Assembly: GCA_002869605.1 (NCBI GenBank)
Contig: PKUI01000191.1
Coordinates: 1 to 48,205 of the forward strand
Source: Desulfuromonas sp.
GTDB lineage: Bacteria; Desulfobacterota; Desulfuromonadia; Desulfuromonadales; SZUA-401
DNA: 48,205 bases
Reading direction: 5' to 3'
Position numbers and translations under genes: made by a program. The notes beneath the pieces were generated by a model that worked only from the letters and a program-made list of their open reading frames with translations, ran no database searches and was not told where the DNA came from. This document shows, piece by piece, positions 41,196 to 48,205 of this stretch. Numbering within the stretch: position 1 is the first letter of the stretch; each line of letters begins with the position of its first letter.

Positions 41196-43877
41196 CTAGC
41201 GTACCTCGAGATCGAATGTTTCAGTTTGAGCATCGATCCGTGTGCCAACGGCATCGCGCAGATTCACCCGCTCGAATACCACCTTGGCGTTCCCAGCTTT
41301 GATCGCCTTGAATTGCAGTTGGAACAGCTCTCCACTGCCTGAAACCCCGCTCCCCTCGACACCCTGTTTGTAACCGACAATCAACTGACCACGTGAAGGG
41401 TTCGGACTGACTGTAAAGATCGTAGAGACCCCGTCTCTCCCTAGAAGCGCACCTTCTTCTGCTCCTACAAACTCAATGACTTCAGGATTGTAAGTAACAA
41501 ACATCGGCGCACTGTAGAGTCCTTCGACTTCGGAAACATCCGCCGTGAGCGTGAAGGTTTCATCCAGGTTGACCAGCGTCGATCCATTGAAGAAAAGTTT
41601 CGGCTGGGTCGCAGCTGCAGGAATTTCAAGTGGCGGTAGAGCAATCTCTTCGACCGGCTCGGCCTGATCAACAACCTGCTCCGCAGGAGACTCTGCTGGT
41701 GGCGCAGTAGTCGGTAACTCCGTAGGTTCTACAACCGGTTCGGGCTGATCAGCTGCCAGCTCCGACGACGGTTCTGCGGGTTGCGGAACAGCCGGCAACT
41801 CCGTAGGCACAACGAGAGATTCTTCGGGGAGATCCCCCGGTTGTTCGCCACTCATCACCTCGCTCGGTACTTCTTCCACCTCCTCCGGGCGAACTTCCGG
41901 TAGTGCTTCGTCGATAATGCTTTCGATCTGCGGCTCGGCAGGATCTGTCAACGCCTCAACCAGAGACTCTTCTGCCGGCAGCTGCTCCTCTTCTTGCGGC
42001 TCGGCACGTGGTATCGAAGGTTGCGGACGAGTTTCCGCCGGAATCGAAGGCTGCTCTGACTCATCAACAAAACGCTCGGCAAAAGAACCGAAATTGGGTC
42101 CATCCTTGAGGTCTTCTTCGCCTCCCGACCAGATGCTGGCTAATTCGATGCTGGGAAGGTTGATCTTACGCACGATATGCGGCGTGATCGAAAGAAGGAT
42201 CTCTTCCTTAACGTCCTTGTCGGAATTCTTTGACACAAACCAGCCAATCAAGGGGATATCGCTCAAAAATGGCAGGCCCGTCTTACCCTCTTTTTTGCTC
42301 TTACGTAACAAGCCACCTATGATTGTTTGCTCGCCATCTTTCAACGTCAAAACAGTGGATGCATTGGTTGTTGTTATGCGTAAAGGTACCGAATTGATAC
42401 CAGGGTAATCGACAGCCGTTCCTTCACTGACCTCGAGTGAAACTTTCGTAACAATGGTGCCATCCAGCTGAATGTCCGGTTCCACATCCAGCTTGATACC
42501 GACATCAACATATTGGACATTTTCTGAGACCTGATCCGTCCCAGTGGTAGTAACAGTGATAACGGGTTCGCGTGTACCAATGTGGACCTTTGCCTTCTCC
42601 ATGTTCTTTACACGAACTCGTGGATTGGCAAGCAATTCAGTGTCATTAGCAGCTTTTTTCATCTCGAATGAAGCATTAGGCAAGGTATAAAAGCCTTCGA
42701 GCCCGTTGAACGAATTAATTAAGTTGCCCGTTATGGCTTCTCCAACCGTTGTATTTAGCGTGTCGGAAATAAGCTCACCGGCTGAATTCACGATGCCAAT
42801 CTGCCCCCCATATTGAGAAAGCTCAGGGCCAAATTCCATCTCGTCCGACGCAGAAACCGAAAGCAGTTCCAGTTCAAAAACAACTTCAGAGTCTGCCCGG
42901 TCAGCAGCCTCAAGCATCTGTCTTGCCAGGTTGATCGCCACCGGTGTATCTCTCACCACCAGGGCATTCAGCTCTTCGTGTACATAGACCTTGCGCAGGG
43001 TCAACATGGTGCGTAGTAAATTGACCGCCTTCTTGGCGTCGATGTTCGACAGGTAGAAGATTTGCACCAACTGATCTTCGTACTGTTTCTTCTTATCGCG
43101 GGTATTCGGGTAGATAAGGATGGTCTTGGCATTAAGAACCTTCATCTCGAGCTGATTCAGTCTAAGCAACAGCTCCAGAGCCTGAGCAAAGGTCGCCTGT
43201 TCGAGAAAAACGGTAAATGATTTGCTGCGGATATCCTCGTCATAAATGAACGTGATGCCTGACAGACGGGAGATGACACTGAAGGCATCCTTGATGTCGG
43301 TTTTCTTAAACTTCAGGGTTATCGGCTCGCTCGAGCTAAGAGCAAGTTCCTGACCGGCAACCATCGTCCGATGCACTGCACTGACCCTTTTTGAAAGCTC
43401 CAGAGCCGGCTCAAAGTCTGGTGCCGTATTGAGAACCTGGCTCACCAGTTGACGTGCCTGGGCAATCTTCCGCTCCCTGAACAGTTGCTCGCCTTCATTG
43501 ACCATCTGTTGCCAATCAATGAGCCGTTGAATTTCTACATGTTTGAGACGGGCAACATCCTGTGTCGGATCGAAGGAATAAGCTCTGTCATAGGCATCCA
43601 GGGCTTCTTGCAAGCGTCCATCAGCCTCGAGCTGTTCAGCTTCCTTGATGGCCTCGTACGCTGCCATTTCTCGCGATTTCTGGAGATGGATACGATACTC
43701 AAGGTTTTCGGGATCTTTCTTGACAGCCTCGTAAAACTTGGTCGTCGACTCCCCGAAACGTCCTTCTTCATCGAGGTCCAAACCCTCCTGATAGGCAAAG
43801 TATCCGGTACAGCCCGAAAGCAGGATGGTCACAGAAACCAAGATCAACAGCTGAAGAAAATGACTTTGTTTATTCAT
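41196..43877 (-). CDS. gspD: Type II secretion/type IV pilus-like secretin with TPR and C-terminal cohesin domain
   Basis: An outer-membrane channel lipoprotein of 893 residues. A lipobox LLSGC gives Cys23. TPR-like helices (about 30-190) are followed by N-domains (LKFKKTDIKDAFSVIS and DAKKAVNLLRTMLTLRKV), the secretin core with VPLRITTTNASTVLTLKDGE and GGLLRKSKKEGKTGLP FLSDIP-type strands, then a long acidic Pro/Glu-rich linker with an internal repeat, and a cohesin-like beta domain (about 758-893). The ATG at 43877 overlaps the PilP-like stop by 8 nt with GAGGT upstream; a frame open to 44339 lies inside that gene and is rejected. The TPR-plus-cohesin layout is not that of standard GspD or PilQ. 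Confidence 0.9.
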   Translation of the reverse strand: MNKQSHFLQLLILVSVTILLSGCTGYFAYQEGLDLDEEGRFGESTTKFYEAVKKDPENLEYRIHLQKSREMAAYEAIKEAEQLEADGRLQEALDAYDRAYSFDPTQDVARLKHVEIQRLIDWQQMVNEGEQLFRERKIAQARQLVSQVLNTAPDFEPALELSKRVSAVHRTMVAGQELALSSSEPITLKFKKTDIKDAFSVISRLSGITFIYDEDIRSKSFTVFLEQATFAQALELLLRLNQLEMKVLNAKTILIYPNTRDKKKQYEDQLVQIFYLSNIDAKKAVNLLRTMLTLRKVYVHEELNALVVRDTPVAINLARQMLEAADRADSEVVFELELLSVSASDEMEFGPELSQYGGQIGIVNSAGELISDTLNTTVGEAITGNLINSFNGLEGFYTLPNASFEMKKAANDTELLANPRVRVKNMEKAKVHIGTREPVITVTTTGTDQVSENVQYVDVGIKLDVEPDIQLDGTIVTKVSLEVSEGTAVDYPGINSVPLRITTTNASTVLTLKDGEQTIIGGLLRKSKKEGKTGLPFLSDIPLIGWFVSKNSDKDVKEEILLSITPHIVRKINLPSIELASIWSGGEEDLKDGPNFGSFAERFVDESEQPSIPAETRPQPSIPRAEPQEEEQLPAEESLVEALTDPAEPQIESIIDEALPEVRPEEVEEVPSEVMSGEQPGDLPEESLVVPTELPAVPQPAEPSSELAADQPEPVVEPTELPTTAPPAESPAEQVVDQAEPVEEIALPPLEIPAAATQPKLFFNGSTLVNLDETFTLTADVSEVEGLYSAPMFVTYNPEVIEFVGAEEGALLGRDGVSTIFTVSPNPSRGQLIVGYKQGVEGSGVSGSGELFQLQFKAIKAGNAKVVFERVNLRDAVGTRIDAQTETFDLEVR

Positions 43878-44652
43878 TGGATACCTCGTTGTTCGGAGAC
43901 GTCGTTGGAGTCGTAGGGTGTACTGCAGGGGCCCCTGCGGGCAACGTTCTCCTCCCGCCAAATGGATTGCTACGGAAAGGACGTGCAGCGGAAGAGGGTT
44001 GGCCAGTCGCCTCGGGGACGATCGAGGGACGCGCAGAAGAACGAACGTCCCCTCTAGTGGACGATTCAGCAGGAAAGCTCGAGGGCACCAGCGCTTGCTT
44101 TTCCACCAACGGGACAACAATCCGACCTTGTGTAGCCTGCTCGACCACCAACTGTTCCGGAGTAATTTCAACGGCATGGAACTGATCATTACGACCGAAC
44201 CTGTCCCCCTCCTGGACCAGGAAAATTTCGTCATTGGCTGAAAGGAACATCGTCCAACGTTCCTGCTTGCGCAGATAACCCATAAAAGTAAATCGTGCAA
44301 GGTCACGGCGCACAATCTCAACCGGGGTCGGTTTTTCAATCTGAACTGGTAGCGGTTTCACCACCGGCCTTGGCTTTGGCGGTGGTGGTGTTTTTTTGAC
44401 AACCTTCGGCCTCGGGAACAGGTCACCAAAAAGATCCCGCTGGATCCCTTCGAAGGGTTGTGGTTCTTTATCCAGAAGTTCGAGTTTGACAACCCGGTTG
44501 TGCATCTCCGCTGGCACACTCCCAGCGATCGAACCTTTTTTAGTACGTTTCGACTCAACATGTTGAACTGTCGGCGTAGCCCAAAACGCATAGACAAGGG
44601 CCAACAGCAACACAAACAAGAGTATCAGCAAAATGACTTTCTTGCGATTCAT
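43870..44652 (-). CDS. PilP/GspC-like inner-membrane protein
   Basis: A 260-residue single-pass protein: short cytoplasmic start (MNRKK), membrane helix (about 6-23), a proline-rich spacer (KKTPPPPKPRP near 88-98), a beta domain (about 112-180, FTFMGYLRKQERWTMFLS ... FLVQEGDRFG) like the HR/PilP fold, and a long disordered Ser/Pro tail. PilP and GspC link the inner-membrane platform to the secretin, which fits its place directly before the secretin gene. The HR-like domain cannot be assigned to PilP or GspC with certainty. It overlaps pilO by 4 nt. Confidence 0.8.
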   Translation of the reverse strand: MNRKKVILLILLFVLLLALVYAFWATPTVQHVESKRTKKGSIAGSVPAEMHNRVVKLELLDKEPQPFEGIQRDLFGDLFPRPKVVKKTPPPPKPRPVVKPLPVQIEKPTPVEIVRRDLARFTFMGYLRKQERWTMFLSANDEIFLVQEGDRFGRNDQFHAVEITPEQLVVEQATQGRIVVPLVEKQALVPSSFPAESSTRGDVRSSARPSIVPEATGQPSSAARPFRSNPFGGRRTLPAGAPAVHPTTPTTSPNNEVSNE

Positions 44653-45221
44653 CGCCCCCCCTCCTCGCGAAAAAAGGTGGTGAGATGAATGCGCATAGAA
44701 ACCTGATCATCATCGCTTTCAACCAGGCTGATACCATCGAGAATGACAATACGTGGTGAGTTCTCCAAAAGGTGTACGAACTTTTTCAGCTGCCGATAGC
44801 GTCCATCGACGGTAAACGACAGCGAGTAACTGAGCAACGCAAATTCCTCGACCTTTTTAGGTTTATACGAAACGCTTTTGATTTCGAAACCGGCCTGTTC
44901 AGCCAGTCTGGAAATATCCAGAACCAAGACGGATAGTTCGGTGCGACTCGGTATCAGTTCATGCACCTTGGAAATATCATCGCCGGCCTTGCGATACAAC
45001 TGCGGCAAGGACATCGGAGCCCCCTCGGCCCCCATGTGACGCACCTCCGACTGTAACTGGATCAGATCCCGTTCCGCACTGTTGATCTCCGGAGAGACAT
45101 AATAGGACATCAGGGAGAACAGCAACAGATTGAGTAGCCCCAGAACCAGAGTGGACATCAAAAGTCTAGGTTCAGTCTGCCATATCGTGATGGCGCGTTG
45201 TCGCATTTGTGAATAGCGCAT
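44649..45221 (-). CDS. pilO: PilO/GspM-like inner-membrane protein
   Basis: A 190-residue protein with one membrane helix (about 22-40, LLMSTLVLGLLNLLLFSLMSY), a coiled-coil stretch (about 47-65) and a ferredoxin-like domain (ELIPSRTELSVLVLDISRLAEQAG ... LLSYSLSFTVDGRYRQLKKFVHLLE) that is typical of PilO. PilO pairs with PilN in the inner-membrane platform. ATG 45221 follows GGGGA; a TTG two codons earlier is possible. It overlaps PilP and follows PilN closely. Confidence 0.85.
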   Translation of the reverse strand: MRYSQMRQRAITIWQTEPRLLMSTLVLGLLNLLLFSLMSYYVSPEINSAERDLIQLQSEVRHMGAEGAPMSLPQLYRKAGDDISKVHELIPSRTELSVLVLDISRLAEQAGFEIKSVSYKPKKVEEFALLSYSLSFTVDGRYRQLKKFVHLLENSPRIVILDGISLVESDDDQVSMRIHLTTFFREEGGR

Positions 45222-45223
45222 TT

Positions 45224-45784
45224 TCAATTCCCCTGAACCAACGAGAGTTCAAAGGCAATGGCCTTTCTCTTCTGACCACCATGACCCTTAACAGACTCCT
45301 GGCTCTGCCTCATCAGATAGACCTCGGCAAAATCCCCGGACATGATGAGGTTGTCAATAAATTTACGCATGTGATTAAGTTCGCGCGCGTACCCGCTTAA
45401 GGACAACGTGTTGTTTTTAAAATCGGGCTCGATCGTTCTTACAACCACTCCACTAAACGCTTGCTGCTCAATTTTGGCTAGCAGGTCAGTCCAGCGAAAG
45501 CTGTCCCGCTCAAGAAGTTGATTGATAAACGCGACCTCTTCCCAGCGCTGCTTGAGCCTTTCCTTGCCGATCATCTCGCCGTCCTGACCGCGCAGTTCCG
45601 CTTGTTGGGCGTTGAGCACAACGATTTTATCCTGCACGTCAACCAGATGCGTCGACTCTCTTACCAGGAGAAATGTTCCGACAAGTAACCAGAGTAACAA
45701 TGCAGCGAGGCTCGCGATAAGCCCGGTACGCAAAGCCCGGCGGTTGATATAGGTTCGGGTCGATAGATTGAGCGAAAGCTTCAT
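45224..45784 (-). CDS. pilN: PilN/GspL-C-like inner-membrane protein
   Basis: A 186-residue protein starting MKLSLNLSTRTYINRR, with one membrane helix (about 20-40), a coiled coil (about 45-75) and a C-terminal ferredoxin-like domain (FRWTDLLAKIEQQAFSGVVV ... FIDNLIMSGDFAEVYL). The N-terminal segment corresponds to the PilN peptide that docks into PilM. A GTG two codons upstream overlapping the PilM stop is an alternative start. It lies between pilM and pilO, the standard order. Confidence 0.85.
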   Translation of the reverse strand: MKLSLNLSTRTYINRRALRTGLIASLAALLLWLLVGTFLLVRESTHLVDVQDKIVVLNAQQAELRGQDGEMIGKERLKQRWEEVAFINQLLERDSFRWTDLLAKIEQQAFSGVVVRTIEPDFKNNTLSLSGYARELNHMRKFIDNLIMSGDFAEVYLMRQSQESVKGHGGQKRKAIAFELSLVQGN

Positions 45785-45786
45785 AA

Positions 45787-46689
45787 TCACATCAACCTTT
45801 CAGCTGCACCAATGGCGGCAGCCATCACCTGGGGCTGTGCATGGCTCATTGTGGCCACAGCGTACTTATGCAAATCCAGGATCTGGACTTCCTTCTCAAA
45901 ACAAACTTCAAGTGCCTGGCGAAGTGCTTGCTCCTGCTCCCAGTCCGAGTGCATGAAAACGGCAGCCTTTCTCAACTGGGGGAAAGATTTGTTGACCAAC
46001 ACCAGAGTCCTGCTCAGTTCCTGGAATATACTCTCGACCTCACAGAGAACCGATTTCGCTCTTAAATAAACCGGGTGCCCCTGTACATTGAAATGTACCG
46101 ACAACGCGCCACCATCGACAGAAACCAGTACGAACGATTCATCCAGATTGAAGCGGGGGAGATAGTAGCTATAGAGGTTCATGGCATGAAAATCGATCAA
46201 CACCGCCCCGAATCCGGCCTCTTCAAGTGCGTCTTCGTATTCCGCCAGGATATCCTGGCGTATCGCTGCAACAAGAACACGCAGTTTCCCAGACTCCGTC
46301 TGGCCGACAAATTGATAATCGATGCGTGTTGCAGCCGGATCGCCCGGCAGGCTGCTTTTCAACTGCCACTTGAGGATCTCTTCCCCCTCCTGATGAGTCT
46401 TGAACCCTGCCTCAACTTCCGTCAGCAAAATACGCCCTGTAGACTCCGGCAACGTCAAGGCTATACGTTCCTCGCGCTCGGCGAGCGGGCCTAAGATCTC
46501 ACGAACTTGCGAGACAAAACGAAAGCGATCGAGGAGATTAGGCTCATGAGCAGAAAAACGGATGACTTCTGGGGCGGGACTTAACATGCGAGCACCGACA
46601 AGTTCGATTTCGCGTCCCTGCCGTCTTAGTGCAGCAGCCCGGAAACTATGAGCAGCGAGGTCAAGACCCAAAAAAGTACGACGTTTCAC
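45787..46689 (-). CDS. pilM: PilM-like actin-fold ATPase
   Basis: A 300-residue actin-like protein starting at a GTG (46687-46689) after GAAGGGG, so MKRRTFLGLDLAAHSFRAAALRR. FLGLDLAAHS is the first nucleotide-binding loop, LVSVDGGALSVHF the second, and VMAAAIGAAERL the last helix. PilM is the cytoplasmic member of the PilMNOP platform that recruits the assembly ATPase; in GspL the same fold is fused to the PilN-like part, whereas here they are separate, as in type IV pili. GspE ends immediately upstream. Confidence 0.88.
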   Translation of the reverse strand: MKRRTFLGLDLAAHSFRAAALRRQGREIELVGARMLSPAPEVIRFSAHEPNLLDRFRFVSQVREILGPLAEREERIALTLPESTGRILLTEVEAGFKTHQEGEEILKWQLKSSLPGDPAATRIDYQFVGQTESGKLRVLVAAIRQDILAEYEDALEEAGFGAVLIDFHAMNLYSYYLPRFNLDESFVLVSVDGGALSVHFNVQGHPVYLRAKSVLCEVESIFQELSRTLVLVNKSFPQLRKAAVFMHSDWEQEQALRQALEVCFEKEVQILDLHKYAVATMSHAQPQVMAAAIGAAERLM

Positions 46690-46690
46690 G

Positions 46691-48205
46691 TTACCCCTTC
46701 TCCGCAAATGTAACCCGGTTGACCTCCCGCAGTGAGGTCAACCCGGCAGCAAGCTTCTCAACAGCCGAGTCACGCAGAAAAATCGTCCCCTTACTCCGCG
46801 CCGTCTGTTTAAGTTGAGAGATCGGCTTGCGCTGCATAATCATTTCACGTAGTTCATCATCCAGTTCCAGTAACTCGACGATGGCACTCCGCCCTAGATA
46901 ACCGACACCATTACATTCACGACAACCCTTTTCCCGATAAAGCGTGCGGCCGGTTAAGTCATCTGGGGACACACCGGCTTCGATCAGCTCATCGGCGGTG
47001 TATTCGACCTCCTCACGGCAGTGGTCACACAGACGACGGACAAGACGTTGGGCAAGTACGCAGTTCAGTGAAGAGACAAAATTATAAGGATCTAGCCCCA
47101 TGTGCAGAAAACGCCCCAGGACGTCAAAAGTGTTGTTTGCATGTACCGTCGTAAAGACAAGATGACCGGTCAACGCCGACTGAACTGCAATCTGGGCCGT
47201 TTCGGCATCTCGTATTTCGCCAACCATGATCTTATCCGGGTCATGACGAAGGATGGAACGCAAACCACGAGCAAAGGTCAGCCCCTTTTTCTCGTTGACA
47301 GGGATCTGCACGACCCCCTTTAACTGGTACTCGACAGGGTCTTCGATGGTGATGATCTTGTCTTCCTCGTTGAAGATCTCGGTCAAGGCGGCATACAGGG
47401 AAGTCGTCTTACCGCTACCGGTCGGACCGGTCACCAGAACCATCCCGTAGGGCTCACGTATAATACGCCTGAACCTGGGAAGTTCTCGCTCGGGGAAGCC
47501 GAGAACCTCGAGGGTCAAGCCCTTGAGGTCTGCAGCGATCGATTCCTTGTCGAGGATCCTGATGACCGCATCCTCGCCAAAAATACTCGGCATGATCGAA
47601 ACACGAAAATCGATCGACTTTTCACCCAGACGTACCTTGAACCGGCCGTCTTGTGGGATGCGTCGCTCGGAAATATCGAGCTCACTCATGACCTTGATAC
47701 GGGAGATAATCGGTCCCTGAAAACGCAGATCGAGTGGCTCGGTAGCCCGATACAGCACACCGTCCACACGGTACTTGATGATCACACCGTCCTGATTCGA
47801 TTCGATATGGATGTCACTGGCCCGTTTTTTCAAAGCATCAAACAGCGTCGAATCGATCAAACGGATAATCGGGCTGGTGTCCGCGGTAAGCTTCTCGATG
47901 GAGAGAACTTCTTCGCCTTTCTCGGTCTCCTTGACCAATTGGAGTTTGAAATCCTCAGAGACTTCCTTGAGCACCCTCTTGGATCCCTCAGCTTTCTCCA
48001 AAAGCCTTTCGATCTTCGCACGGGATGCTACCTTGAGGACAAGATGTTCACCGAGGGCCGTCTCGAGGTCATCAAACTCCTCGACCTGTGTCGGGTCGTC
48101 TATGGCGATTTCCAAGCCATGATTATTTCTCCGCAAAGGGAGAAAGTGATACTGCATGGGAGTACCGGAAGGAAGCGACGCCAACAATTCTGGATCGGCT
48201 TGAAA
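46691..48205 (-). CDS. gspE: GspE/PilB-type assembly ATPase, partial at right edge
   Basis: A secretion ATPase that powers pseudopilus assembly. The frame is open to the window edge, so the N-terminus (a MshEN-type domain) is incomplete; at least 504 residues are present. Motifs in order: GPTGSGKTTSLY (Walker A), the Asp box IEDPVEYQL, LRHDPDKIMVGEIRDAETA (Walker B region), HANN (His box) and the zinc-binding tetracysteine CDHC ... CREC. The tetracysteine fits type II and MSHA/PilB ATPases. It is the first visible gene of the array, which continues into the PilMNOP platform, so a GspF-like platform protein is likely outside the window. Confidence 0.94.
   Translation of the reverse strand, partial: FQADPELLASLPSGTPMQYHFLPLRRNNHGLEIAIDDPTQVEEFDDLETALGEHLVLKVASRAKIERLLEKAEGSKRVLKEVSEDFKLQLVKETEKGEEVLSIEKLTADTSPIIRLIDSTLFDALKKRASDIHIESNQDGVIIKYRVDGVLYRATEPLDLRFQGPIISRIKVMSELDISERRIPQDGRFKVRLGEKSIDFRVSIMPSIFGEDAVIRILDKESIAADLKGLTLEVLGFPERELPRFRRIIREPYGMVLVTGPTGSGKTTSLYAALTEIFNEEDKIITIEDPVEYQLKGVVQIPVNEKKGLTFARGLRSILRHDPDKIMVGEIRDAETAQIAVQSALTGHLVFTTVHANNTFDVLGRFLHMGLDPYNFVSSLNCVLAQRLVRRLCDHCREEVEYTADELIEAGVSPDDLTGRTLYREKGCRECNGVGYLGRSAIVELLELDDELREMIMQRKPISQLKQTARSKGTIFLRDSAVEKLAAGLTSLREVNRVTFAEKG

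Noticed and set aside
43878..44339. N-terminal extension of the secretin to 44339
   Set aside because: It lies within the PilP-like gene in another frame; the ATG at 43877 has GAGGT upstream and opens a proper lipoprotein signal peptide.

Overview
This 48.2 kb window looks like a piece of a chromosome from a Desulfuromonadia bacterium (Geobacter/Desulfuromonas/Pelobacter relatives). That is an inference from gene content and order: a PilMNOP-type atypical type II secretion cluster with a cohesin-tailed secretin, a bioW-bioF-bioH-bioC operon, xseA-xseB-ispA-dxs, a ResB/CcsA cytochrome c maturation pair and a CtpA/divergent-deacetylase pair. It is almost entirely protein coding, mostly on the minus strand, with short gaps. 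I see no rRNA, tRNA, CRISPR array, insertion sequence or prophage.

Layout. 1-3.5 kb: operon rlmN > mtnP > PfkB kinase > an unknown protein ending in a (VEE)n tract that runs off the left edge. 3.6-5.5 kb: ndk, an L,D-transpeptidase, and a convergent Lpp-like lipoprotein ending in lysine. 5.5-8.1 kb: amidase > rph > rdgB. 8.1-13.5 kb: TPR protein > CopA-type ATPase > LOG-like protein > DHH phosphoesterase. 13.6-16.6 kb: LpxH-like hydrolase, YihY/BrkB membrane protein, DUF948 and YtxH-like proteins. 16.6-20.6 kb: an M16 peptidase pair and divergent pfkA. 20.7-25.0 kb: two small proteins (one needing a +1 shift at a T7 run) and the biotin operon behind a BirA-like operator. 25.1-28.4 kb: ccsA-resB, a pseudo-receiver/GAF protein and an exported glutaredoxin. 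28.4-33.5 kb: xseA > M23 peptidase > xseB > ispA > dxs. 33.6-35.0 kb: a ParA-like ATPase with an unexplained C-terminal half. 35.0-48.2 kb: one long minus-strand array, gspE > pilM > pilN > pilO > pilP/gspC > secretin > two pseudopilins > ftsE > ftsX > envC > ctpA > divergent deacetylase.

How the genes fit together. The strongest theme is the cell envelope: peptidoglycan cross-linking or lipoprotein anchoring (Ldt + Lpp-like), septal hydrolysis (FtsEX-EnvC plus an Amidase_3 enzyme), a second LytM peptidase, CtpA, lipid A synthesis (LpxH-like), isoprenoid precursors (Dxs, IspA) and trans-envelope secretion. No single wholly new system is obvious. The most unusual items are the recoded or frameshifted small membrane protein, the Lpp-like/Ldt pair, the ParA fusion with a palindromic promoter, the cohesin-tailed secretin transcribed with FtsEX-EnvC, two pimelate routes in one operon, and two genes that appear leaderless or nearly so. 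All family assignments are from sequence reading without database searches.
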